Below, in pieces: positions 42,722 to 50,488 of a stretch of DNA of 62,826 bases (positions within the stretch are counted from its first letter, which is position 1; each line of letters starts with the position of its first letter). The notes below the pieces were generated by a model. That model did not search any database and was not told the DNA's origin. It saw nothing but the letters and a program-made list of their open reading frames with translations. The translations under genes and the position numbers were made by a program. This DNA is from Nonomuraea jiangxiensis (GTDB taxonomy: Bacteria; Actinomycetota; Actinomycetes; Streptosporangiales; Streptosporangiaceae), in the NCBI RefSeq assembly GCF_900099965.1, contig NZ_FNDJ01000045.1, positions 1 through 62,826 of the forward strand, given 5' to 3'.

Positions 42722-44275
42722 TCAGGCCGGGTCGTCGCTCTCGGTCTCGCTGCCGACGGGGCGTACCCCGCGGAGCACGACCACGGTGAGGACCGCGATG
42801 GCGAGCAGCACGACGGCGCTGATGGCGGCGACGACGTTCATCCCGGTCACGAACGCCTCGCGGGCGGCCGTGAGGAGCGCGCCGCCGACGGCCGCGGGCA
42901 GTTCGGCGGCGAGCGCGAAGGCGCCCGCGAAGCCGTCGCGGGCGGTCTCGGCCCCCGCGGACGACAGGCCGTCGAGGGGCATGCCCGCCATCCGGGCGCT
43001 GTAGACGGCCGTTCCGAGGGTGCCGAAGACGGCGATGCCCAGGGCGGCGCCGAGCTCACCACTGGTCTCCTGCAACGCGGCGGCCGATCCGGTGCGATCC
43101 GGCGGGGCGGAGCCCACGATCAGATCGGTGCTGAGCACCAGCAAGGGGTTGATGCCGACCGCGATGACGATGCCGCCGGCGATCATCATCGACAGCCCGG
43201 AGCCCGCGTCGATGACGGCGAGCATGACGAAACCACCCGCCGCGATCACCAGTCCGGCGGCGATCACCCTGGGCGGCGGGTACCGGCGGGCGATCAGCGG
43301 GGCCGCCATGGCGGCGGCGATGGTCGTGGCCGCCATCGGGATGAACCACAACCCCGCGGCGAACGGGGACAGGCCCTCGACGAGTTGCAGGTACTGGGTG
43401 AAGTAGAACGTGAACGCGTACAGCGTGATCATCCCCAGCAGCATGCTCACCAGCGCGCCCGTGAAGCGGCGGTTGCCGAACAGGCGCAGGTCGAGCAGGG
43501 GCTCGGGGATGGTGCGCTGGCGTCGTACGAACACCACGCCCACGCACAGGCCGGCCGCCACGGCCAAGAGCGGCCCGGCCTGCGGGCCGTCCTTGGCGAT
43601 CTGCTTGACCCCGTAGACGACCGGCAGGATCGCGGCCAGCGACAGGACGGCGCTGACCAGGTCGAGCCGGCCGGCGCCGGGATTGCGGTACTCGGGCAGG
43701 AGCGCCGGCCCGCAGACCAGCAGCAGCACCATGACGGGCACGCCCAGCAGGAACACCGATCCCCACCAGAACCGCTCCAGCAGGGCGCCTCCGACCGCCG
43801 GACCGATCGCGCCCCCGACCGAGAACGACGTCAACCACACGCCGATCGCCAGCGACCGCTGCCGGGGATCGGCGAACATGTTCGTGATCAGTGACAGGGT
43901 GGACGGCGTCAGCGTGGCACCGGCCAGGCCGAGCAGCGCCCGGGACACGATCAGCATCTCGGGACTGGTGGAGTAGGCGGCCAGTACCGAGGCCCCGATG
44001 AACGCGGTCGCGCCGATCAGCAGGAGCCGCCGGCGGCCGACCCGGTCGCCGAGCGTCCCCATGGTGATCAGCACCCCGGCGATCATGAAACCGTAGATGT
44101 CGGTGATCCACAGCAGTTGGGTGTTGGTGGCGCCCAGCTCCGCGCCGAGCTGAGGGAGCGCCATGTACAGGACGGTCAGGTCAAGCGCGAGCAGGATCGT
44201 GGGCAGCGCGAGCACGGCCAGCCCCATCCACTCGCGGGCACCGGCACGGGTCGCCGGACGTGGTTCTGTCAGCAT
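42722..44275 (-). CDS. MFS transporter, DHA2 (14-helix, QacA/SmvA-like) drug exporter
   Basis: A 517-residue exporter. LDLTVLYMALPQLGAELGAT (motif D1), TLGDRVGRRRLLLIGATAF (motif A), GGAIGPAVGGALLERFWWGS (motif C) and length suit the 14-helix family moving cationic drugs or biosynthetic products with protons. It is divergent from the SARP regulator; 11-bp-phased repeats in the shared gap suggest joint control. The ATG at 44275 is clear. Confidence 0.92.
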   Translation of the reverse strand: MLTEPRPATRAGAREWMGLAVLALPTILLALDLTVLYMALPQLGAELGATNTQLLWITDIYGFMIAGVLITMGTLGDRVGRRRLLLIGATAFIGASVLAAYSTSPEMLIVSRALLGLAGATLTPSTLSLITNMFADPRQRSLAIGVWLTSFSVGGAIGPAVGGALLERFWWGSVFLLGVPVMVLLLVCGPALLPEYRNPGAGRLDLVSAVLSLAAILPVVYGVKQIAKDGPQAGPLLAVAAGLCVGVVFVRRQRTIPEPLLDLRLFGNRRFTGALVSMLLGMITLYAFTFYFTQYLQLVEGLSPFAAGLWFIPMAATTIAAAMAAPLIARRYPPPRVIAAGLVIAAGGFVMLAVIDAGSGLSMMIAGGIVIAVGINPLLVLSTDLIVGSAPPDRTGSAAALQETSGELGAALGIAVFGTLGTAVYSARMAGMPLDGLSSAGAETARDGFAGAFALAAELPAAVGGALLTAAREAFVTGMNVVAAISAVVLLAIAVLTVVVLRGVRPVGSETESDDPA

Positions 44276-44296
44276 GGACCCACGGTGCGGGCCGCC

Positions 44297-44329
44297 GGTT
44301 GTGATCCGGTTCTGATCCGGTGTCGGTGG
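44297..44329. promoter_or_regulatory. 11-bp-phased direct repeats, candidate SARP binding site
   Basis: GGTTGTGATCC, GGTTCTGATCC and GGTGTCGGTGG follow each other without gaps. The first two differ at one base; the third is looser. Direct repeats with an 11-bp period are the known binding pattern of SARP regulators. The site sits in the 74-nt gap between the divergent DHA2 exporter and the SARP gene. Confidence 0.7.
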
Positions 44330-44349
44330 CGGCGGCTACCGTGTCGGGT

Positions 44350-47300
44350 ATGCGGTTTCGGGTGCTGGGCCCGCTGGAAGTGTCGACGGACGACGGCACG
44401 CCGGTCAAGGTTCCGGAGGTGAAGGTCCGGCTGCTGCTGGCCGACCTGCTGAGCCATGACGGGCGCTCGGTGCCGGTGGACCGGCTCGTCGAGGACCTGT
44501 GGGGAGCGGCCCCGCCACGCGATCCCGCCGCCGTGCTCCGTACGAAGGTGGCGCAGTTACGGCGGGCGCTGGAGTCCGCCGAGCGCGGCGGCCGCGACCT
44601 GGTGGTGTGGCAACCACCCGGATACGCGCTGCGGGTGGAGGCCGACGCGGTGGACGCCCGCAGGTTCGGCGTCCTGACCGGCCGGGCGCGGGCGGTCGCG
44701 GACCCGGCCGTCCGGGCGGTCCTGCTGGCCGACGCGCTCGCGCTGTGGCGGGGCGAGGCCTACGCGGACTTCGCCGGCGAGACGTTCCTGCAGGGCACGA
44801 TCACCAGGCTGGGCGAGCAGCGGCTGAGCGCGATGGAGGAGCACGCCGAGGTCGAGCTGGCGCTGGGCCGGCACGAGCATCTGCTCGGAGACCTCGCCGA
44901 GCGGGTGCGGCGCCACCCCTTGCGCGAGCGGTTCCGCACCGCCTACATGCAGGCCCTCTACCGTTCCGGCCGCCAGAACGAAGCCCTCGAAACCTACCAC
45001 GACCTGCGCGAACGCCTCGCCGGCGAGCTGGGGCTGGATCCGTCACCGGAGTCGGCGGCCCTCTACCAGGCGATCCTCCGGCAGGACACGGGGTTGGGCG
45101 TTGCCCGGCTTCGCGGCAACCTGCCGGTGCCGGTCACCGAGCTGATCGGGCGGGAGGCGGCGGTGGCCCGCCTGGAGCGGCTGCTGAGCGCGAACCGGCT
45201 GGTCACCCTCACCGGAGCCGGCGGCGTGGGCAAGACCCGCCTGGCCGTCGCCGCCGCCGACCGGCTGGCCCGCTCCTTCGCCGACGGGGTGTGGCTGGTC
45301 GAGCTCGCGGCACTGGATCATCCGGCCCGCGCCGGCGCCCGCGCCACGCCCGCCGACGTCGCCACGCTGATCGCCGCGGCGCTCGGCCTCGCCGACGCCA
45401 CGGTGCCCGGGCCGCGAGGACACCCGGCCCCGATCGTCGAGCGGGTCGCCGCCGCCGTGCGCGAGCGCCGCATGCTGCTGGTGCTCGACAATTGCGAGCA
45501 CGTCGTCGAGCCGGCCGCCGAGGTGGCCGCGCGCCTCCTGGCCGGCGCGCCCGGCCTGCGGCTGCTCGCGACCAGCCGCGAGCCGCTCGGCATCGCCGGC
45601 GAGCACCTGCAGGTGGTGGCCCCGCTGGAGGTGCCCGCCGCCGGCGCCGACCCCGCGCTGGTCGCGCGGGCCGACGCGGTGCGGCTGTTCGTGGCCAGGG
45701 CGGCCGCCGCCGCGGGAGAGCTCGTCCTCGACGCACGCACTGCCGAGGCCGTCGGCGTGATCTGCCGCCGGCTGGACGGCATCCCGCTGGCGCTGGAGCT
45801 GGCCGCGGCACGCGTGCGGTCGCTCGGGGTGGCCGAGGTGGCCCGCCGCCTGGACGCCCGCTTCCGGCTGCTGACCGGGGGGCGGCGGGACGCGCCGGCC
45901 CGGCAGCGCACGCTGCGCGCGGTGATCGACTGGAGCTGGGAGCTGCTGGCCGGGCCCGAACGGGTCGTGCTGTGCCGGCTGGCGCTGCACCCGGACGGCT
46001 GCACCCTCGACGCGGCGGAGTCGGTGTGCGCCACGTCCGGGGTGCCCCGGGACGACGTGGCCGACCTGCTGGCGGGCCTGGTGGACCGCTCGCTGGTGGC
46101 GGTGACCGGCGACCGCTACCGGCTGGCCGACTCGGTCGCCGCCTACTGTGTCGAGCGGCTGGCCGAGTCCGGCGAGCTCGCCACGGCCCGGCGGCGGCAC
46201 CACGACCACTACGCCGGGCTGGCCGAGCGCGCCGGCTCGCTGCTGCGCGGTCCCGGCCAGCGGCGCTGGCTGCGGCTCCTGGACGCGGAGACGGCCAATC
46301 TGCGCGGCGTGTTCGACGACGCCGTACGCGCGGGTGACGGGCCGCTGGTGCGCCGGCTGGCCACCGCTCTGTCGTGGTACTGGCTGCTACGGGGGCGGCT
46401 GGAGGAGGCACATCGGGCGTTCACCCGGGTGCTGTCGCTCGGCGCCGGCGACCCCGGCAGCGCGGCATGGTGCTCGGCCCTCGCCCTCATCACCGGTCAG
46501 GCCATCGGCGGTGGCCGGGCGCCCGCGACCGGCCACGGCCTCCTGGCTACCGAGCTCGGCGAGATCGACGATCCGCGGGCCGGGTGGATTCTCGGCTCCA
46601 GCCTCTTCGGGGTGGGCGACCTGCCCGGGAGTGAGCGGCTGACCCGGCGGGCGCTGGCCGCGTTCGAGGCCCGGGGTGACGTCTGGGGGACCGCCGCGGC
46701 CCTGAACACGCTGGCCTGGCACGCCACGGCCCGGGGCGCCATCGCCGCGGCCGAGCGGGACGCGGAGCGGAGCCTGGCCGCATTCACCGAGCTGGGCGAC
46801 GCGTGGGGACAGATGATGGCCCTGGAGAGCCTGGCCGGGGCGGCCGAGGCCACCGGACGTTACGAGCGGGCAGCGTCCCTCTTCCGGCGCAGCCTCGGCA
46901 TCGCCGAGCAGTTGGGGTTCGGCATCGAGATCCCGTTCAAGCTGTGCGGGCTCGCGGAGGTCCATCTGGCGACGGGCGAGCACCATACGGCCGAACGGCT
47001 CTACGAGCGGGCCAGGCGCCTGGCCGCCGAGCAGTCGGTCCGGTCCGCCGAGACGTACGCCCTGATCGGGCTCGCCCGCATCGCGCGCCTGACGGACCGC
47101 CTCGACATCGCCGAGGCCCACCTGGGCGTCGTGCTGGAGTGGCACAGGGAGCACGGCCACGAGCCCAACGTGGGCGCCGCCGCCCTGACCGAGCTCGGGC
47201 TCCTCGCCCACCGGCGCGGCGACGCCGGGCAGGCCCGGGCCCGGCACGAGGAGGCCTGCCGGATCTCCCGCGACGGAGGTGATCCGCGGACCGTCGCCCG

Positions 47301-47559
47301 CGCGCTGGAGGGGCTGGCGGGCACCCTCGCGCTCATGGGCGAGCACGTCCCGGCCGCCCGGCTGCTCGGCACGGCCGCCGCCGCCAGGACGTCCACGGCT
47401 GCGGCGGCCCCTCCCCTCGCGGAGCGCCTGGCCGTCGACGAGACCACGGCGGTGGTGCGGGACGCGCTGGGTCCCGGGCCGTACGCCGCCGAATACGAGC
47501 GCGGCGGCGCCGACTACGCGACCTGGGCCTCCGGCGCTCCGGAGGGAGCCCTGACGTAG
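44350..47559 (+). CDS. SARP-type regulator with BTAD, NB-ARC-like ATPase and TPR-like domains
   Basis: A 1069-residue AfsR-like regulator. Residues 1-95 are the OmpR-type DNA-binding domain (MRFRVLGPLEVSTDDGTPVK); ~95-245 the BTAD domain (RARAVADPAVRAVLLADALA to LAGELGLDPSPESAALYQAI). The STAND/NB-ARC-like ATPase begins with P-loop GAGGVGKTRLA (289 onward) and Walker B LLVLDNCEHV; the C-terminal ~400 residues are TPR-like helical repeats. ATP and ligand control DNA binding in such proteins, which often activate secondary-metabolism or export genes. No biosynthetic cluster is adjacent; the divergent DHA2 exporter is the likely target. Confidence 0.93.
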   Translation: MRFRVLGPLEVSTDDGTPVKVPEVKVRLLLADLLSHDGRSVPVDRLVEDLWGAAPPRDPAAVLRTKVAQLRRALESAERGGRDLVVWQPPGYALRVEADAVDARRFGVLTGRARAVADPAVRAVLLADALALWRGEAYADFAGETFLQGTITRLGEQRLSAMEEHAEVELALGRHEHLLGDLAERVRRHPLRERFRTAYMQALYRSGRQNEALETYHDLRERLAGELGLDPSPESAALYQAILRQDTGLGVARLRGNLPVPVTELIGREAAVARLERLLSANRLVTLTGAGGVGKTRLAVAAADRLARSFADGVWLVELAALDHPARAGARATPADVATLIAAALGLADATVPGPRGHPAPIVERVAAAVRERRMLLVLDNCEHVVEPAAEVAARLLAGAPGLRLLATSREPLGIAGEHLQVVAPLEVPAAGADPALVARADAVRLFVARAAAAAGELVLDARTAEAVGVICRRLDGIPLALELAAARVRSLGVAEVARRLDARFRLLTGGRRDAPARQRTLRAVIDWSWELLAGPERVVLCRLALHPDGCTLDAAESVCATSGVPRDDVADLLAGLVDRSLVAVTGDRYRLADSVAAYCVERLAESGELATARRRHHDHYAGLAERAGSLLRGPGQRRWLRLLDAETANLRGVFDDAVRAGDGPLVRRLATALSWYWLLRGRLEEAHRAFTRVLSLGAGDPGSAAWCSALALITGQAIGGGRAPATGHGLLATELGEIDDPRAGWILGSSLFGVGDLPGSERLTRRALAAFEARGDVWGTAAALNTLAWHATARGAIAAAERDAERSLAAFTELGDAWGQMMALESLAGAAEATGRYERAASLFRRSLGIAEQLGFGIEIPFKLCGLAEVHLATGEHHTAERLYERARRLAAEQSVRSAETYALIGLARIARLTDRLDIAEAHLGVVLEWHREHGHEPNVGAAALTELGLLAHRRGDAGQARARHEEACRISRDGGDPRTVARALEGLAGTLALMGEHVPAARLLGTAAAARTSTAAAAPPLAERLAVDETTAVVRDALGPGPYAAEYERGGADYATWASGAPEGALT

Positions 47560-47568
47560 GACGGATCT

Positions 47569-47615
47569 CCGGGCGGGACCGCGAGCCCCCGGTGAGAGGC
47601 CGTGGTCCCGCCCGG
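47569..47615. terminator. Inverted repeat between convergent genes
   Basis: CCGGGCGGGACC and GGTCCCGCCCGG, a perfect 12-bp inverted repeat around 23 nt, directly after the SARP stop and 16 nt from the end of the convergent repeat-protein gene. Confidence 0.75.
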
Positions 47616-47630
47616 AGGTGAGGACGTGGC

Positions 47631-48527
47631 TCAGCCGGGCGGGACCTGCCCGTTCTTGGCGACCGGGACGGCCAGTTGCAGGGCGCCGGTGAGCGTCGCC
47701 GTCTCGCCCGGCAGGCCGGCCAGCACCGGGTTGAGGTGCCGCAGGCTCAGCGTGACCTGGGGGATGGCCGGGGCGATGATGTCGTACCGCTCCAGATCGA
47801 TCCATCGGACGATGTCAAGCACGTCCGGCGGGATGGTGTCACCGGCCTTGAGCACCGGCACGCAGAGCTGGCGGGGGTCGGTGACCCGGACGGACGCGGT
47901 GGGGATCTGGCCGGTCAGCACCGGGTTGAGCTGCTGGAGTGCCAGGGCGCGGTTCATGGGCACGTTCGGCCGGTGAGCGTAGCACAGGAGGTCGATGTGC
48001 GAGATGACCCGCAGTACGTCCGGGGCGGGGACCAGGCCGTTCTTGGCGACCGGCACGCAGAGGTGCTCCGGCCGGTCCAGGACCACCTGGATGCCCGGCA
48101 CGCTCTGCAGCACCGGGTTGAGATGTCGCAGCGACAGGCTCTGGTCGAGCGCGGTTCCGGTGACCCGGTAGCACGACAGGTCGACGAACCTGAGGTAGTC
48201 GATGGTGTTCGGTGGCGGCAACACGTTGTTCTTGGCCACCGGGACGCACAGCTGCTCGCGCTGGCCGAGCGTGACCTGGCCGATGGGGAAGTTCACGAGC
48301 ACGGGGTTGAGGTGCCGCAGCGCCAGGGTGACCGAGGGCGGCTGGTACGGGGTGGTCCTGAAGCACTCCAGGTCGAGGTTCGAGACGAACTCCCGGGGTG
48401 TCGGCAGGGCCAGCGCATTGGCGGGCGGCGCCACGAGGAACGCCGTGGCGAGCACCGCGAGGGCGGCCGATGACAACCGTCGTACCAAGCTCTTCCGGTG
48501 GCGATCTGGTGCCGGGTGCACGTTCAT
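47631..48527 (-). CDS. Secreted four-repeat protein, DUF7450-like
   Basis: A 298-residue exported protein: a long n-region and signal peptide (SLVRRLSSAALAVLATAFLV to PPANA). Four repeats of about 65 residues follow, each with a DLxCY-like start, a LALRHLNPVL-like centre and LCVPVAKN at the end. The pattern (CY, D/Q-type strand, C-P-V-xK) resembles DUF7450 repeats seen in bacterial and archaeal surface proteins. Repeats 1-3 have two Cys each; repeat 4 has lost both (DLERYD, LAVPVAKN), which suggests the two pair. The ATG at 48527 has GGAGG 5 nt upstream. It is convergent with the SARP gene. Confidence 0.78.
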   Translation of the reverse strand: MNVHPAPDRHRKSLVRRLSSAALAVLATAFLVAPPANALALPTPREFVSNLDLECFRTTPYQPPSVTLALRHLNPVLVNFPIGQVTLGQREQLCVPVAKNNVLPPPNTIDYLRFVDLSCYRVTGTALDQSLSLRHLNPVLQSVPGIQVVLDRPEHLCVPVAKNGLVPAPDVLRVISHIDLLCYAHRPNVPMNRALALQQLNPVLTGQIPTASVRVTDPRQLCVPVLKAGDTIPPDVLDIVRWIDLERYDIIAPAIPQVTLSLRHLNPVLAGLPGETATLTGALQLAVPVAKNGQVPPG

Positions 48528-48734
48528 GCATCCTCCGGTGGATGAGAAGGTGCCTCGACTGTGCGCTCGCGCGTACGGCCTGACAAGGCGTGTGACCGCT
48601 CTTTGCCACCGGGGGTCGGGCCCCCTTCCGCGGCCGGTCTCGTGGCTTCCACGCGCTCCCCCGGACGGCGGCGACACGAGGGAACGCCCGCGGGTGTCCC
48701 CTCGCCGTCCGGGCCCGTGCGGCGGCTCCTTCGG

Positions 48735-49385
48735 TCAGGCGACCTTGGCGTCCGAGGCCTTCCAGGTGTTGCAGGCCTTGGGACCGCCCGCCTTGTACCC
48801 CTGCTCGAACCAGTAGCGTTCGTTGCCCTTCAGCGAGGAGTTCTTCGCCGGGCGTCCGAGCGCTCTGGCCGCCGCGCCCGCCAGGCAGTCCTTCTGGTAG
48901 GCGTAGCGGCGTTCCTGCTGCTTGAGCACCTTCTCGTCCCCGCCGTAGTTCAGCGTGTGGGCGGCCTGGGCGATGCCGGTCCGCGACTGGATGACCTCTC
49001 CGTAGACGGAGGCCATCTCGTGGAAGACGCGCTGGTCGTTCCCGGCCTTGACCCAGTCGTCCGCGAGGCCGACGTAGATGCCGTCGCGGGTGATGAACGG
49101 CCAGGACTTGTACTTCTTGCTGCCGTTCGCCTGATAGGTGATCTGAAGCTTCACCTTGTCGCCGCGCCAGGCCTTGTCCAGACAACCGACCAGGATTCGG
49201 AGGTACTTCTCGGTGGAGGACCTGCTCGTGCCCTTCTTGGCCGGGCATGACGTCTTGGGGAGTTTGCCCGCCTTGTAGAGGCTGTTACCGGTCAGGTCGG
49301 GCGCGCCGACGATGGGATCCGCTGCCGCCGTACCGGATAACGCGGTCAGGCCGATCGCCATGCCCGCCAGGATTTTGATGATCAT
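48735..49385 (-). CDS. Secreted homologue of neutral zinc metallopeptidase, active site altered
   Basis: A 216-residue exported protein: signal peptide MIIKILAGMAIGLTALSGTA, cleaved near AAA/D. LTGNSLYKAGKLPKTSCPAK, YLRILVGCLDKAW and RRYAYQKDCLAGAAARAL follow the YpfJ-like zinc-peptidase family (PF04228-like), whose members have HEFGHxxQ. Here the segment reads FHEMASVYGEVIQSRTG, so the second His of HExxH is missing (HEMAS). The Cys pairs expected in the family remain (TSCP/VGCL, KDCLA/KACNTW). It is probably not a classical protease; a binding role is possible. The ATG at 49385 is supported by the signal peptide. Confidence 0.75.
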   Translation of the reverse strand: MIIKILAGMAIGLTALSGTAAADPIVGAPDLTGNSLYKAGKLPKTSCPAKKGTSRSSTEKYLRILVGCLDKAWRGDKVKLQITYQANGSKKYKSWPFITRDGIYVGLADDWVKAGNDQRVFHEMASVYGEVIQSRTGIAQAAHTLNYGGDEKVLKQQERRYAYQKDCLAGAAARALGRPAKNSSLKGNERYWFEQGYKAGGPKACNTWKASDAKVA

Positions 49386-49703
49386 TCCGGCATCCTAGGG
49401 TACGGAACCGCCCTGCCGTTGTGCGGGGGTTCACCCGGGTTTGTGGTGAATGTTCCGGTCCGCGCAATCGGATCGCCTTCGCCGCGCTATCCCCGCGTCG
49501 TTCGGTCGGCCGCCGGGCTGTGATCTCGGGTTTCTCCTCCCGGAAGGTGTGGGCGTGGGCCGGTGCAACCGCGGTGGCCTGGGCTGATATCGGGGTGGAA
49601 GGGATCGGATAAGGAGGAGATGGCCCCGGTTGTGACCGTGACGGCAGTTCACCTGATCGGGAGCCAGCGGGGCTGCCGGACGGATCACAGGGGCAGGCAG
49701 AAC

Positions 49704-49844
49704 ATGAGCAAGCGACTCAGCGTCAAGGCCATCGGGATCGTCCTCATCTCCATGATCGCCACCACCGGCGGACTGGCCCTCACCAGCACGATGACCGCCA
49801 ATGCGGCCCCCATCCCCTGCGGAGAGCCCTGGCACACGTGCTGA
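49704..49844 (+). CDS. Small secreted peptide precursor, copy B
   Basis: A 46-residue precursor like copy A at 31372. It differs at two residues before the cleavage site (STMTANA against SAMTATA) through three base changes, with no silent change in the gene. ANA/A keeps a signal peptidase site. The predicted mature peptide APIPCGEPWHTC is unchanged. The same upstream in-frame ATG (49620) with AAGGAGG is present. Neighbours are the degenerate zinc-peptidase homologue (divergent) and a DoxX gene (convergent), which gives no clear functional link. Confidence 0.75.
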   Translation: MSKRLSVKAIGIVLISMIATTGGLALTSTMTANAAPIPCGEPWHTC

Positions 49845-49866
49845 ACACCCGTCCGCAACCCCGGGA

Positions 49867-49895
49867 AGGCCCGGAGGCTTCGAGCCTCCGGGCCT
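49867..49895. terminator. Strong terminator after peptide copy B
   Basis: AGGCCCGGAGGCT and AGCCTCCGGGCCT form a perfect 13-bp stem with a TCG loop. It is the same hairpin as after copy A, shortened by base changes at its foot, and lies 22 nt before the end of the convergent DoxX gene. Confidence 0.9.
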
Positions 49896-49916
49896 GTCCG
49901 TGCCCTGGCCGCACAT

Positions 49917-50426
49917 TCACCGTGCGGCGGGGGACGCGGTGGCCGTACGGCCGGCAGGCCGCCTCAGGATGCCGGCCGCCCAGAGCGCCACGCCGATGTA
50001 GAGGATCTGCTCCGGCACGCGCTGCCACAGCGGCGTCGCCGTACCGCCCGCGAAGGGCACGTCCGCCAGGGCGGCGTACACGTTGGCCGGGAGCAGGAGC
50101 ACGAACAGCAGCGCCAGGCAGGCCCCGGCCGCCCGACGGGTGCCCGGCAGGACCAGCCCCACGGCGCCGGCCAACTCCAGCACCCCGGTCAGGTAGACCA
50201 CGGCCGCCGGGAAAGGAACGAACGGCGGAACCATGGCCAGCAGGTCGGCATGGTTCGGCATGAAGCTCACGCCTGGCGGGACGAAGTGCGCACTGGCCGT
50301 CATCACCAGCATGACGGCCAGCCCGTGCCCGGCACTCGCTCGCCAGGTGGCGAACCGGGCCGACCCGGACAACTTCCCCAGTAAGCGGAAACCCAGCGTG
50401 GCCAGGACAAGGACGATCACGGTCAT
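49917..50426 (-). CDS. DoxX-family membrane protein
   Basis: A 169-residue protein with four to five membrane helices. FATWRASAGHGLAVMLVMTA, SAHFVPP and VVYLTGVLELAGAVGLVLPG match the DoxX/DoxD-like fold, some members of which act in redox or thiosulfate metabolism; the role here is unknown. The ATG at 50426 is chosen because GAGGGG is 10 nt upstream; a GTG at 50435 is too close to it. Three GATAG/CTATC half-sites precede it, so repression by a PadR/TetR-like protein is likely. Confidence 0.82.
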   Translation of the reverse strand: MTVIVLVLATLGFRLLGKLSGSARFATWRASAGHGLAVMLVMTASAHFVPPGVSFMPNHADLLAMVPPFVPFPAAVVYLTGVLELAGAVGLVLPGTRRAAGACLALLFVLLLPANVYAALADVPFAGGTATPLWQRVPEQILYIGVALWAAGILRRPAGRTATASPAAR

Positions 50427-50443
50427 GAGAATCACTCCCCTCA

Positions 50444-50472
50444 GATAGCCATACTATCCAACATTAGATAGT
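50444..50472. promoter_or_regulatory. Triple GATAG/CTATC half-site array
   Basis: GATAGCCATACTATC (50444-50458) is an inverted repeat with a 5-nt spacer. Together with GATAGT at 50467-50472 it forms a second inverted repeat (ACTATC, 8 nt, GATAGT). It sits 18-46 nt upstream of the DoxX start and in the gap to the divergent-facing kinase end. The cognate regulator is not in the window as far as can be seen. Confidence 0.55.
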
Positions 50473-50488
50473 GGAGCTACCCAATCCG

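Larger units (their letters stand above)
49447..49901 (+). repeat. Duplicated small-peptide locus, copy B
   Basis: About 455 bp matching 31116-31569 in the same orientation 18.3 kb away. The match starts just upstream of GAATGTTCCGG and ends after the terminator; the sequence on both sides is unrelated. No mobile-element ends are seen. Confidence 0.93.

Noticed and set aside
13591..49901. Similar distances (about 18.4 and 18.3 kb) between the two duplicated small-protein locus pairs
   Set aside because: One pair is inverted and the other direct, and nothing else is duplicated at that offset, so a single segmental duplication does not explain it.
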